DNA of 64,000 nt from Parietaria judaica (lineage: Eukaryota > Streptophyta > Magnoliopsida > Rosales > Urticaceae): positions 23,158,001 to 23,222,000 of the forward strand of contig OX940860.1 of the NCBI GenBank assembly GCA_954871525.1, given 5' to 3'. Positions 37,454 through 48,171 of this stretch are shown here, in pieces. Under the pieces are notes generated by a model. That model made no database searches. It saw only the letters and a list, made by a program, of their open reading frames with translations, and was not told where the DNA came from. Every line of letters starts with the position of its first letter. The first letter of the stretch is position 1. A program made the position numbers and the translations under genes.

Positions 37454-37648
37454 GTAATGGATTGAGCTTTGTGGACCACGGGCTCGGCGAGGCCGATCCC
37501 AAGGTTCGGACGATCGTGGACAAGGAGAAACAGAGGCAGTTTCGGAGCCTCGAGCTCATCGCGTCAATTTCACGTGCCGTGCGGTTATGGAGACCGTCGG
37601 GTCGTGCCTCACCAACAAGTACTCCGAGGGGTTGCGCGCTCGGAAACA
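37454..37648 (+). pseudogene. Serine hydroxymethyltransferase fragment (chloroplast SHM3-like)
   Basis: The piece follows an intact-looking acceptor (TTAATGGCAG|G). It opens with VDHGLGEADPKV, then KEKQRQFRSLELIAS, the N-terminal region of plant SHMT in the plastid-type form. About five bases are missing after the Ile-Ala-Ser codons, removing the conserved Glu-Asn and shifting the frame. Homology resumes in another frame as AVMETVGSCLTNKYSEG and stops at 37648, before the pyridoxal-phosphate region. SHMT interconverts serine and glycine with tetrahydrofolate. This piece cannot. Keeping an intron border shows capture from genomic DNA, not from mRNA. Confidence 0.85.
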
Positions 37649-37772
37649 CCGAGGCCACGGCGATCGACGGCGAAGCTTCGGCGGTCTTACGGGAGAGAGA
37701 AAGAGAGAGATTATTTTTTGTATTTAAAATATTTGATTATTGTATTTAAATTTTAATATGAATAATATTTTT

Positions 37773-37925
37773 TATTGTTAATTTACGTTGATTCGTTGTT
37801 GATTTACGTTAATTCGTTGTTGATTTACGTTGATTCGTTGTTAATTTACGTTGATTCGTTGTTGATTTACGTTAATTCGTTGTTAATTTACGTTGATTCG
37901 TTGTTGATTTACGTTAATTCGCGTC
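37773..37925. repeat. ~20-bp minisatellite
   Basis: About seven copies of TTGATTTACGTTGATTCGTTG-like units (alternating TTGAT/TTAAT) lie near the right arm of the Pack-MULE-like element. Confidence 0.9.
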
Positions 37926-38242
37926 TTGAATTTGTTGATATTTTTTGAAAAAAATAAATCCAAAAATTATATGAATGTTTTGAATTTAAAATTTGAATTA
38001 TACAAAAAAAGGGGGTTTGATTTTGGTTGTTACCATATTAATAGCTATTTCAATTAATAGCAATATTTTCAATTAATTAAAATAAATGAATTTTTTACTT
38101 TTATTAAAACATGAGGGCAATAATGTAATTGGAATTTCATTTAAATGATTAATTGGTCAATTTACAAAATTAACCAAAGTTTGACTATTTTGCTAAACAC
38201 ACTTTTAAATTTGGCTATTTCTCCAACGCGCCCTAAAAATTA

Positions 38243-38906
38243 AAACCAATTTAAAATGATAAATTTGTGAATTTTTTTTTTTGAGGATATCATATGATTT
38301 GTGACATGTTAAGATATTGTTTGTGTCGGTCGGTCAGTGTATTTCACCAGTTTGACGAGTAAGAATTTCTTTCTCTTATGATATATTGGCTGCAAGTTTT
38401 GCTATAAATTGTTTTATTTGTTGGATATATATAATTAAAGATTGTCTCTAGAATAATTGTACTACAAAAAGTGTGTGTTATGAAAAATAGTATTATATAT
38501 TTTATTTCCGTCAATCAGATCACCTAGTATGTTTAAAGTTTCTCTAAAGATCATTAATAAAAGCTCAATAGAATGTCTAAACCGCAACTATTTAAGACAA
38601 TTTTTTTTAAATAAGTCTAATTAGTGAAGAAAAAAAATCACTTCGAGTATAAATCATTTACTACAAATTCCGTAGTAAAGTGTAGAAGTGTTCTAAACGT
38701 AAGTTTAGAAAAGTGTTTTAGATATTTTTAGTGTCCAGAGACAGAAAAAAAAAACGCGTGATTCATTTTAGCACAACTAAAATACTCGTTCATCCTTAGC
38801 AAATTTTGCATCGGAGAAACTTCAAAATCCGTTATCATGTTACTTCTTTTTACGTAATCTTTCATAAAATGCGAGTGTTTTCTCCGACTCCCACATCTCT
38901 CCGTAG
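38243..38906. other. Intergenic, nothing recognised
   Basis: AT-rich spacer without recognised features. Confidence 0.55.
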
Positions 38907-38914
38907 AGTATACT

Positions 38915-39541
38915 CAGTGGCGGAACCAGAAATTATGTATCGGGGGGTTACATATAATTTTTTTTTGTCAAAAATTAATTTGAGGGGGTTATATTTAAAT
39001 TTTTGTAAAAGATAAGGGGGGTTTAACTATAATTTTATATAAATTTACACTAAAAAAATAATTGAAAATGGGGTATTATTTACACAATTTTTTTTTTTTG
39101 GAGGGGGTGGTTTTGAACCAAGGTTTTAAATACCGCTTGCCGATTTCGTTTCGCATTTTTCGTTTTACGGAGATATCGATTGCCGATGGGTATGCCGATG
39201 GAAAAATCGTAAAAAAAAGAAATACCGCATGCCGCATATACCGCACTTTTCGCATGGGTGGGGTGTTCTTGTGTTAGTATAATTATTTTTGCCGAAAGTT
39301 TAATTGGTATTTTTGCCGAAATCTACCAAAAATATCATTTTTACCGAATTTCGAGGGTATTTTCGGTATGCCCATGGGATTTCGCGAAATTTGGTAAAAA
39401 GAAAGAGAAACGAAAGGGTTTTCGAACTGCAAACCCTCTAAAAACAAAATTCGCTCGAATTTCGCACCGAATTTCCCGACATTTCACACCTTGGTTTGAA
39501 CCACACCCCCTCTACCCCCTCTATACATGCTTCCGCCAATG
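38915..39541. mobile_element. hAT element, CAGTGGCGGA family (contains a nested element)
   Basis: Ends CAGTGGCGGAACCA / TGCTTCCGCCAATG with a perfect 8-bp duplication AGTATACT (38907-38914 and 39542-39549). The outer sequence carries GGGGG/CCCCC runs near both ends. About 375 bp of it is a second element. Confidence 0.9.
39119..39493. mobile_element. hAT MITE, CAAGGTTTTAAAT family, nested
   Basis: Ends CAAGGTTTTAAAT / ATTTCACACCTTG. Flanks TTTTGAAC and GTTTGAAC agree at 7 of 8 bases. Shifting the boundary by one base gives a perfect TTTGAACC pair. The interior repeats GCCGAAA and TTTCGC-like words. It is inserted in the element at 38915-39541. Confidence 0.8.
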
Positions 39542-39549
39542 AGTATACT

Positions 39550-40130
39550 TATGGTTTTAAAAATGTGAATGCATGACCGCTCAAAACACAAATACTTACA
39601 TATTTATGTCGCAAATATTCTTAATATCTATTGACTTTTTGAGTAGCAATAGGCACATAGCAATTCTCAATTTCACAATTTCTGATGGGTCTCATATCGA
39701 AAACTAGTCAACACATTAAGTCCCTTTCATGCTCATGAATTTTATTTTATTTATGGTTTAGTTCTTAATTTAAAACTTTGACTCTATTAGGCAACATTTT
39801 CTCATGCTTTTTTAAAGTTTTAAACCTCATGCGAATGTTAGTTGAGTTGTCACCTCACAACTTTGCTGTATATTATGGAGTTTCTATTGTCTTTTTCATT
39901 ACTAATTTTCTCAATTGCGATTTGTGAATTTATCAGTGTCACAAATGCTTTATTGATACATCATAATTTCGATGTTTTTAGTTTTGAAGACAAAAAGGCC
40001 CGTCTCAGCAATGGGGTCACTCTCTTTTCCTTGCTATTTTTCTCTTACTCTCACCAAAACCAATTTTGTTTCTTCTTGTTTGTTTCTTTGGCAAACTTAG
40101 GAGAAAGACAAAACCAAAATATTCCTTCTC
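39550..40130. other. Intergenic, nothing recognised
   Basis: The 97-codon frame at 39842-40135 is hydrophobic but AT-driven, and I see no family match. Confidence 0.5.
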
Positions 40131-40670
40131 TATGACATGAGACTGGAATTCCGATCTCGTGAGAGGAGCCGTCGTGGTCGGAATGCAAAAGAGCAAGAGA
40201 GCTCATCTCTCTTTAAACCCGGTCTCTCCGATTTGAGAAAGATTAAGTTGTGTTAATTGGTTGAAAGATAGTTTTAGAGCTCTCTACTGAACTCTTTTTA
40301 AACCAGGTCTCTCCGATTTGAAAAAGATTAAATTTTGTCAATTGGTTGAAAGATAGTTTTAGAGCATCTCAACTCAAACTACATTTCAAGAAATATAGTC
40401 TATGAAATGAGTCCGAGATTGAGATCTCGTGATAGAAACCGCCGTGATCTGGACAAACAAGAGCAATAGAACTTATCTCCTCTTCAACCTAATCTATATT
40501 CTTGAAAAGAAAAAATAAAGTTAAGTTTTTTTAATTGTTTGAAAGATGATATTAGAGTATCTCCACCCAAACTTCAGCTCTCCAAATGCACTGTTGGTGA
40601 AGATGTTAGAGCATCTCCACCCGAACTTCAGCTCTCCAAATGCACTGTTGGTGAAGATGCTTCAGTTGAC
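40131..40670. repeat. Local direct duplications
   Basis: Three levels are visible. A ~52-bp unit (GAGCATCTCCACCCGAACTT...) is repeated in tandem at about 40556-40660. A ~110-bp unit (CCGGTCTCTCCGATTTGAGA...) occurs at about 40219 and 40305. A looser ~250-bp relation exists between 40136 (GAGACTGGAATTCCGATCTC) and 40399. The word GAGCATCTCCA is common in plant MITE ends, but no full element was defined. Confidence 0.75.
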
Positions 40671-40680
40671 CGTCAAATCC

Positions 40681-41023
40681 ACACCATTACGGAGTGGGAC
40701 GAGGATTGTGAACCGTATATATCGAGCTAAATATAGCACAACATTGTTCACAAACATATTTTATTCTTTATTATATTTTAGTCCTCCTAAAATTTGTTAT
40801 TTTAACATACCTATATTATTTCATATTTGACACCGAAACTACTTATGTCTTATCATTTTCAGTATTTAATTTATTATTTTTTAATTAATTTAAAAGACAA
40901 TTACATTTTAAAATACAACAATGACATTTGCACATACAAAAAATGAAAATAATGTTACTAACTCCGTAACGCAATAAAATAAGAAATAAGTAGTAGAATT
41001 CAAGTTCATCAAATAAATATAGT
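40681..41023. other. Intergenic, nothing recognised
   Basis: AT-rich spacer. Confidence 0.5.
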
Positions 41024-41031
41024 GTTAAGTC

Positions 41032-41705
41032 TATAGGCGTAGCTAGTATACCACTAACATACGCATATGCTGACTAATTTTTTAAAAAAATTATCACTAT
41101 ATACTAAGTATAGCTTATGGTTGTTGTGATTTATAGTTGGTGTTCTGTTACATATATGCTTATTTTATCTTGTGTCTTTATATTTATGTATATGTATATT
41201 GATTGTGTCAAAATTAATTATCTATTAGTGAAATACACTCGGCGGAATATTCGACAGTGTCGGCAACTCACTCGTTATTTTCGACGGTGTCGGTGATGTA
41301 CTTGACGATAACAGCGGTGCATTCAGTGTTTTTTGATGTACTCGCGGTGTTGGCGATCCACTTGGCGTTCTCGACTGTGTCGACAATGTATACTCGAAAC
41401 CGAGTGCGTTGCTGACACTGCCAAGGACGTCACCAACACCACCGAGATTATCGAGTGCGTCACCGAGACCACCGAATATGTCGCATAAACTTAACATTAA
41501 CTTTAGTTTAGTAACAGAGCTCAAAGTTATATCGAAACTAAAACATTGAGTATTTATGCCGGTAAAAACAAGTATTGAAATATACTTTCTATGAAGTGTA
41601 AAAATGAGGTCTTTATGACGCAATTATCTCTATTTTGAAAATTAGTTTAAAATTCAGTTTGTTATAAAGTGCATCACCTGAAATACAAAACTGGCTCCGC
41701 CACTG
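41032..41705. mobile_element. hAT element, CAGTGGCGGA family, second copy
   Basis: The right end CTGGCTCCGCCACTG is canonical. The left end TATAGGCGTAGCTAGTAT is a diverged reverse complement. A perfect 8-bp duplication GTTAAGTC flanks it (41024-41031 and 41706-41713). The interior 41240-41480 repeats words such as GACGGTGTCGG and CACCGAGACC. The 132-codon frame there (minus) is repeat-derived. Confidence 0.87.
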
Positions 41706-41713
41706 GTTAAGTC

Positions 41714-41753
41714 CCCGTGCTAATTCACATATCGAAGTATGAAAATGTAAAAA

Positions 41754-41790
<37 letters not shown>

Positions 41791-42935
41791 GAAGACTGTG
41801 CTAAAATAGAGTTGGATTAGACATAAAAAGTTTTGGTACGAAATAATATTATTAATCACAAAAAACTTATCACAATTTAATATGAAAAAGAAAGTAATTT
41901 TTTCTGACACACAACAAAATTATATTGGTATCAGAAACCGTCAAGTAATTTCGAAATCAGAAAAGCAAATTTTGAGCATTTAATTTCATGTATAAACTTA
42001 GACATAAATTGTACGTATGACATAGAAATTGTTAATACACACTATAATTTAATGAAATTAGCTAAGAATGGAATGCATCGAACTAAGATAAAAAAAAAAA
42101 AAAAAAAAACGAGATTTCTTCGCAGGTATCCAGTAATTTAATTTACTGAGACACGTGTATTTCTTTTTCTTTTTTGTAAACACACGTGTATTTCTTTCAA
42201 ATAAAGATAAATGAGTGGTAATTTTCATAACACGACTTGTCGTTTTCCACATATAGACCAGCAGGTCTGAAAATAACGTCGTTTGAACTTTGAAGTAATC
42301 TCCCATGAGAAAACACATTGTCGTTTTCTCCTCAAATTACAAGTGAAAGCCTCGTGTCGTTTCTCCTCGAATTATTGCTGACATTTCCTGTCGTTTATAA
42401 AAGAAAGCTACATCATTCGTGGTGCTGATACGACATACCATAAATGAAGTTCATTGCTAAATAAGTGAAGCAGAGTACTCATATTTATTCTGAAACCCGA
42501 TCTTCACTCAATATAAATGCTCCAATTCCAAATCACTAATATTTTAGTGAAGGAGCAGAAAATGCTTATGAAACTGTGGGGGACCATTGTTGAGGGTAAT
42601 TCCGCTTTCTGATTTAATCATTAAGGGGTTCGTTCACTCTCGTTAGAAACTACGCAACGCCTTTGTGGAAGTAAGCGAATCAACCGATAAGTAAATAACA
42701 CATACGAATTTCTACCGGTTATCTTATCTAGCGTTTTTATTGCAAGGATGCACCATTTAACCGTTTATTCTAGTTGCATCGACAATTGCAACTCCTAGTA
42801 CGGAACACTTTTTGCGACCATCTTATATAAAAATAAATAAATAAATAAAAAATTGTTCTGCGAGAATTTTTTGCTTTTGTTGCTTTAAGAGCTGGAATAT
42901 ATTTATCCGAAAATAAAAAAAATAAAATAAAAAGA
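41714..42935. other. Intergenic with an (AT)n tract
   Basis: An AT dinucleotide run lies at 41759-41789 and an A18 run near 42091. Otherwise nothing recognised. Confidence 0.55.
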
Positions 42936-43018
42936 TGCTGGCTGTGGGGTTCGAACCCACGCGCACTTATGTGCAGTAGATCTTAAGTCTACCCCCTTAA
43001 CCTCTCGGGCAAACCAGC
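42936..43018 (-). tRNA. tRNA-Leu (anticodon UAA)
   Basis: Read on the minus strand from 43018, GCTGGTT pairs with AGCCAGC in a seven-base acceptor stem with one G-T wobble. The D-arm region GCCCGAGAGGTTAAGG, the anticodon arm GTAGA-CTTAAGA-TCTAC (anticodon TAA), a long variable arm (TGCACATAAGTGCG) and the T arm GTGGGTTCGAACCCCAC all fit. With the discriminator A it is 83 nt, normal for class II tRNA-Leu, without intron. A T-rich run follows (42916-42933 on the plus strand is A-rich), as expected for Pol III termination. CCA is not encoded. Confidence 0.96.
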
Positions 43019-44490
43019 TCCAGATTCTCATCGTACGTTATATACATATATATATATATATTTATCTATGGCGTTCATAAGCTAAAAACTAATCATTATA
43101 GTGCCATGATATGTAATTAGTGATTGTATTAAGTTGTATATATCCTATTTAATTATTGTTGACTAAAATAATCTGATTTTTTTCTTCTTCACTACCAACA
43201 GGTTCGAGGACAGGGCCGACACCGTGGAGGTCATGACAGGAGGCCGAGGAGCAGAAGCCATGTTTATTTGGATTTTGTTTTATGAGATTACCCGAGTACT
43301 TCTTGCTAATATTTGCGCTCGTTTCCCGTACGAGTTTTTGCAGGCTCGGGTATCCCCGCTGCACGGGTTGAGGCCTTGAATTCGATTACAGCTTACCATC
43401 GGATTTGTTAACAGGTTGTTGATTGATGCAGCTTCGCGGAAAAAATGCTATCCGGGATTCAGCGGCTTATCAGAAACTGTGCAGGCTTCTGCATAACCTT
43501 GCTTGTTGGAGTGAAATCTTTTTCATGACATTTGTTTTTAATTGAAAAATATTGACAGATGGTTAGTCTAGTATCTGCAATGTATTCAGCTTTGTTCTAA
43601 TTGATGACTGATCTCGAACGAGAAAAAATTGGTATGATTAGCCTTCTCTGTAGGGGTAAATCTGTCATGTATGCTTAGACTTGTGTGTAGATATTTACGT
43701 AATACAGTCGAAAGTCTCGAGATTGAAGGCATTACTATCTTGTGACCATAGTCGGGTGCGACCCGAATCATCTGCGTTCGCTCCCTCGAGATATTGGAAG
43801 AAAAGGAATGAACCGAAAGTCGTCTCTTACTGCGGGATCACTCCCTAATAGGAGCTCTGTAAAACGCAAGTAAATCCTCTCCGACCTCCGGCTTGGATGG
43901 AGTAATAATGGTCAGACCCAGTTAAGAAAACACATCTCGCAAAATGCTTCTGTTACGGGAAAGTGTCGGTTTTTATACAAGCTTTATCAAAAAGATACTC
44001 TTTTTAAGTCTAAATTTTAGCATTTCATCTATTTTAATTTTGATAAGCCACGTTATGACAGAATTTTACTAAATCACGAGGAGTTGATAAATCAAGATTA
44101 TTAATTAAGTGATTATTCCATCGAGGATGAACAACATAAACATTTTCTAATCAAGAAGATAATTCCAAATTTAGAACCGAGATTCTTGCAATTAAATACT
44201 TAACCCATTTTTATTTTATTTTTTTGCAATTAAATACTTTAACGAGTTCATTCGATTCTTGTCTATCAGAAAGCATTGCAAGTGTACCGACATATCAATA
44301 TGAGCACCCAAAATACCATAAAATAATAGATTCAACAATTCATAATACCTAGAACATAACAAGAGTAAGATAATAAAAACCCATCACCGTTTCTCACTCC
44401 GCCAAAATTTTCACAATTTCAACTCCAAAACTAAACCCAAAGACTTGCTTCGATCGAGCTCATTGTCTTCGCTTTTCCCCTCCCGCTTCT
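43019..44490. other. Intergenic; exon-like patch at 43200-43370
   Basis: A GC-richer patch (43200-43370) follows a good acceptor-like string (CACTACCAACAG). Its frame GSRTGPTPWRS ends quickly in TGA, as if it were the last codons of an unidentified gene followed by a 3' UTR. No upstream exons were recognised before the tRNA. The remainder has no clear feature. Confidence 0.4.
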
Positions 44491-46691
44491 TCAAGCATGC
44501 TTCGCCTTGTTGTGAGACTCGAGTGCCTTGTCCGAATTAAAAGACCTGCATTTTACCAACCAGCTTTTTAAGGCACCGCAAGACGAGACAGAAGCAACGC
44601 TTTCATAACGTATCAATCATACTTGGAGCAAGATTTGCAAGAGATGTCGCTTCCTCCGGATTTTGGGGTCTGAGCTTTGGATTTTGATTTACCGACAGTG
44701 GCGGGTGTGGCAGGAGCTGGAGTCTTGGGGCCTTTCTTTGCCGGGTGCGGTGTTGCAGTGTGGCCACCCACCTTCTTACCATCTGTTAAGTGTTTGAACA
44801 AACTCCATTATTTACAAAAACAAAATCCAAAAACGAGTAACAAACAAATGATGATTTCAAAATAAAATATGCCGGACAAGCAAGTTAGTCCAAAGAGAAT
44901 AAGCTTTTTAACAAATAGGAACTTCATTACTAAAAAGAAAGTTGAAAAACGACATCAAACAACCCTATATATATTCAAGCTGGGAATCAAGAGATTACCG
45001 CTCTTAGGAGAAGCTATCTTTGCTTTCTTGGAAGAAACCGGAGTTTTGGGTGCTGCTGCTTCATTAGGCCTCTTCTTGCTTGATTCGGGCTACAAGAGAA
45101 AATAAATTACGAGAGTAAGAAACGAGCTTCAGTATTTAAATAACAAATATTAAAAGCTATAATATTAAATAGCTAATTATTACCTTCTTAGGGGTCTCTT
45201 CATCACTTTCATCGTCACTGGCATCATCTTCGCTGTCCTCGCCGAGCATGTCCTGTAAGAGAAACAAAATGAACAAGTTATCAAATTGATCAGCTCTTCT
45301 GAGATATGTCATGCATTAGCTTGCTTAATATGCTAACTAAGATTCACAGTTCATGGAAACTATCAATGCTTAAATGATTCTTAAGTTAGATACCTCGTCG
45401 GAGTCATCGGAACCATCAAACTCATCGGAGTCATCAGAATCATCGGATTCATCCTTAACTGGCTCAACAACCTTCACTTTCGGCTTCTCAGCAGCTGCGG
45501 CTTTAGCAGGCTTAGGCTTCTCTGCCCTTGCAGCAACCTTGCCTATTTTAACCATTAATAGATTGGATGATCAAAATAAGCAAAATACCTACATAGTAAA
45601 TAAAAAAGAAAGCAACACAAAGGGAAAAACAAACCGTTTTGCACGGCAGCCTTTGAGGGGATAACAGCTTCCTCCTCTTCCTCTTCTTCTTCCTCTTCAG
45701 AAGAGTCAAAAGCTGTACATAAATAATTATATTCATTAAAAAAAAGTTAAACAAAAGAAACAAGAGAATCAAAAAAATAATGGACTAACCATTGAAATCG
45801 GAATCCTCCGTGCAATCCATAAAAGCCAAGTTAAGGAACTAACAGCGTAAATAATCATAATAATAATTATAAATCCCAATGCAATTAATTAACAAGGAGC
45901 TTCAAGTGCTAAACACGAAAAAAAAAATCAATCAAGGATATTCATCTCTTCCAACTTCGGTCTGATATCCACAGAGGTGAATGCTTCCATGCTTCCAGTT
46001 ATGCGAAAGCTCGAATTCCTTCTCAAAGACCAAATCCAACGACACTTGCGGGAACTTGTCCGAGGAAAGGTGGGACAACACAAACTTCTCGTCACCAACT
46101 TTCACAAAGACAAGAACGGAATCGCTTCCCTTAGCCTTAGTCTCTCCCAAGCAAGCCTAACCAAATACGCAAATCGAAAAACTTTTCTCAGGTTCAGAAC
46201 TACAAAGTAAGCATTTAGGTGAAATCGAAAGAGCAAAATACGTACCTGAGAAAGGTGAATCACCATCAAATCCTCGGGTTTCACCTTCAAAGGCTCTCCG
46301 GCCTTCACTTCGACTCCTGAATAGAGCACCGGAGTTTATCGTCAAACATCGAAACCAAATTTCATCCCAAACAAAGATTTCTAATCGGAAACAACCATTC
46401 GATGAACGGACAAGCCCTAAGAATCGGATATCTCTGGACTACTAACAAAAGAAACTTCAACGGTACAACATTGCACAAATGAATCACGAAAACAGGGCAA
46501 GAAATCACTTCGCAAATGAACCAACAAATCTACACACGAACATTAAGCGAGAAACTAAACAACTCTCGGTACTTTTTTTCTGGAAGAAAATCGCGAGAAA
46601 CAAACATGATACTCAAAATCTGAATCGAACGCAGAGAAAGAGCAAGAGACGAGAGACAAAGGGAGAGAGGATCGTTACCCCAGAACTCCAT
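44491..46691 (-). CDS. HDT1: HD2-type histone deacetylase with C-terminal C2H2 zinc finger
   Basis: HD2 proteins are plant-specific, mainly nucleolar, and act in rRNA gene silencing, development and stress. Exons on the minus strand: 46691-46679, 46316-46246, 46156-45956, 45805-45790, 45712-45635, 45542-45394, 45252-45184, 45089-44999, 44782-44623, 44545-44491. They sum to 903 bases, 300 residues. The family N-terminus MEFWG is split after its last G base. His25 and Asp69, the conserved putative catalytic pair, are present. An acidic middle (runs of E, then DDSDDSDEFDGSDDSDE) precedes a Lys/Pro/Ala-rich tail. The end CKSCSKSF...H...KH is a C2H2 finger completed only in the last exon. The 16-nt fourth exon is uncertain: an acceptor after GCTGTTAG would extend it by 33 bases, still in frame. 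The symbol among HDT1-HDT4 is tentative. Confidence 0.93.
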
Positions 46692-46798
46692 GGAAGGCGG
46701 TGGAGAGGAGCTAGGGTTTTGGAAGGGTTTAGAAAGAGAGAGAGAGAGACTGTGGTTTGCGCGAAATGAAGAGACGGAAATGAGTGGAGTTGTAAGGC

Positions 46799-46840
46799 TT
46801 TTATAACAAAGTTGCCGCCCAGCAAGCTCTTAGGGTTTTA
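46799..46840 (-). promoter_or_regulatory. HD2 promoter: TATA box, site II and telo-box
   Basis: On the minus strand, in order toward the gene: AAAACCCTA (telo-box, 46831-46840), TGGGC (site II-like, 46817-46821) and TATAAAA (46799-46805), about 110 bp before the ATG. A second AGGGTTT copy lies in the leader (about 46711-46718). Telo-box plus site II is typical of plant ribosomal-protein and nucleolar genes, which fits an HD2 gene. Confidence 0.65.
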
Positions 46841-46899
46841 ACTTATTTTCTTCTTCGTCGCCCCGAATCTTCTGAATATCTTCATTTCGACCCATTTCT

Positions 46900-48166
46900 T
46901 CTTCATATAACTTCATTTTTACCCTTTTAAGCTCTACACCAAAGCAAATAACTTTTTGTAACGGTCAACTTTCATATATTTTGAATATACATTCTTTAAA
47001 AAAATATATAAAGAGAGCGAAATTTGGAAGATTTTTTAAAAGAAGCCTCCAACTAACGTGTTTATTTGAATTGCACATGTGTAAAAAAAATCTATATATT
47101 AATAGAAATGCATGAGATAGAATTAATATAAAAAAAATACAAATTTCACGATCTAGGGTATTTATCCCGCATAATTTGAAACTTAGGATTATGTTGTGCA
47201 AATTGAATAGATAAGGGTATTTATATTGCAATTATCTCTCAAATAAATTTAAGTTTTCCTATAAATATATAGGAGGTCCAAAAAAAATGACCTTCCCCGT
47301 TTTTATTTATTTTTGTAATATACAAATCAGGATGATCTAGGTCCATCTAAATTCTAAATTATACTCGGATTAGCGAATATATTAACTTGGTCATAAATTT
47401 GCATAATTTGTGTATTGTGATAATTATCCACTCATTTGTTGTTCAAATGCTATGATCCAACTCTCGCTTTGAAACTAAGTGGTAGATCTACAACTTTTTA
47501 GTTTTCTGTTTAGCAGAAAACGTTTTGAGGTTGAAATAGCCTAACAGTTTCGTCTGAAAAATATATTTTCGTCAATGTATACGTCTCCAGATATATCAGT
47601 TAGTTTTTTGGCGAAATATCTGTACAAAAAACTTCTCATATATTCCTCTTTTCTCAAACTTTCCAAATACAAATTACATTCATCATTTGAAAGTTTGAAG
47701 ACAACAATATGAGAATTTTTAACTTATGTAATGACAAGGGTATATTATATAGTGAAAATGAGTATTTTTAGAGTTTAATAACTCTAGGTACTAACTATGT
47801 TTGTTTGGCCTAGTAGTATATCCACTACATACCTTTCAAAAAGGTCACGAGTTTAAACCTCGTTGAAAGCAAATGCGTGCCTCCTTTACATATTGTAAAC
47901 TTGACCAATTGTGTCACATGTTCTTATACTGAATATATCAAATAATGTGATAGTGCATTATAACCGTGGCCAATAGTACCACCCCATTCAAACAAAAAAA
48001 AAACTATAGATACTGCATTTTGATTTTAAGGTAAATAGAGTACTAGTTAGTGGATTTTTTATTTTCAAATAATTGTTTGGTGTAGATTTTTTAGTTTTAA
48101 TATTCAGAAAATCAAAAATCAAAAAAAATTATTTGATACATAATCCATTTTTTATCGAAAATATTA
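46900..48166. other. Intergenic; possible SINE-like region near 47805-47990
   Basis: TTGGCCTAGTAGTATATCCA followed about 30 bases later by CACGAGTTTAAACCTCG resembles diverged A and B boxes of a tRNA-derived SINE. Boundaries and target duplication were not resolved. The rest is AT-rich. Confidence 0.4.
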
Positions 48167-48171
48167 ACTAT

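Larger units (their letters stand above)
36835..38233. mobile_element. Pack-MULE-like element carrying a host gene fragment
   Basis: Terminal inverted arms of about 85 bp enclose 1.2 kb. The left has AAATAGTTAAACTTTAGTTA then ATTTTGTAAACTAGTCAATTAA. The reverse complement of the right has AAATAGTCAAACTTTGGTTA then ATTTTGTAAATTGACCAATTAA. Flanking nonamers TAAAAATGA (36826-36834) and TAAAAATTA (38234-38242) agree at 8 of 9 bases, the size expected for MULEs. The right arm extends about 8 bases further out than the left. Inside are a CT microsatellite, a GC-rich unrecognised piece (37150-37340), a serine hydroxymethyltransferase fragment and a minisatellite. No transposase is present. Confidence 0.72.

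Noticed and set aside
41225..41623. 132-codon minus-strand frame
   Set aside because: It lies in a hAT element with perfect target duplication and is made of short internal repeats, with no family match.
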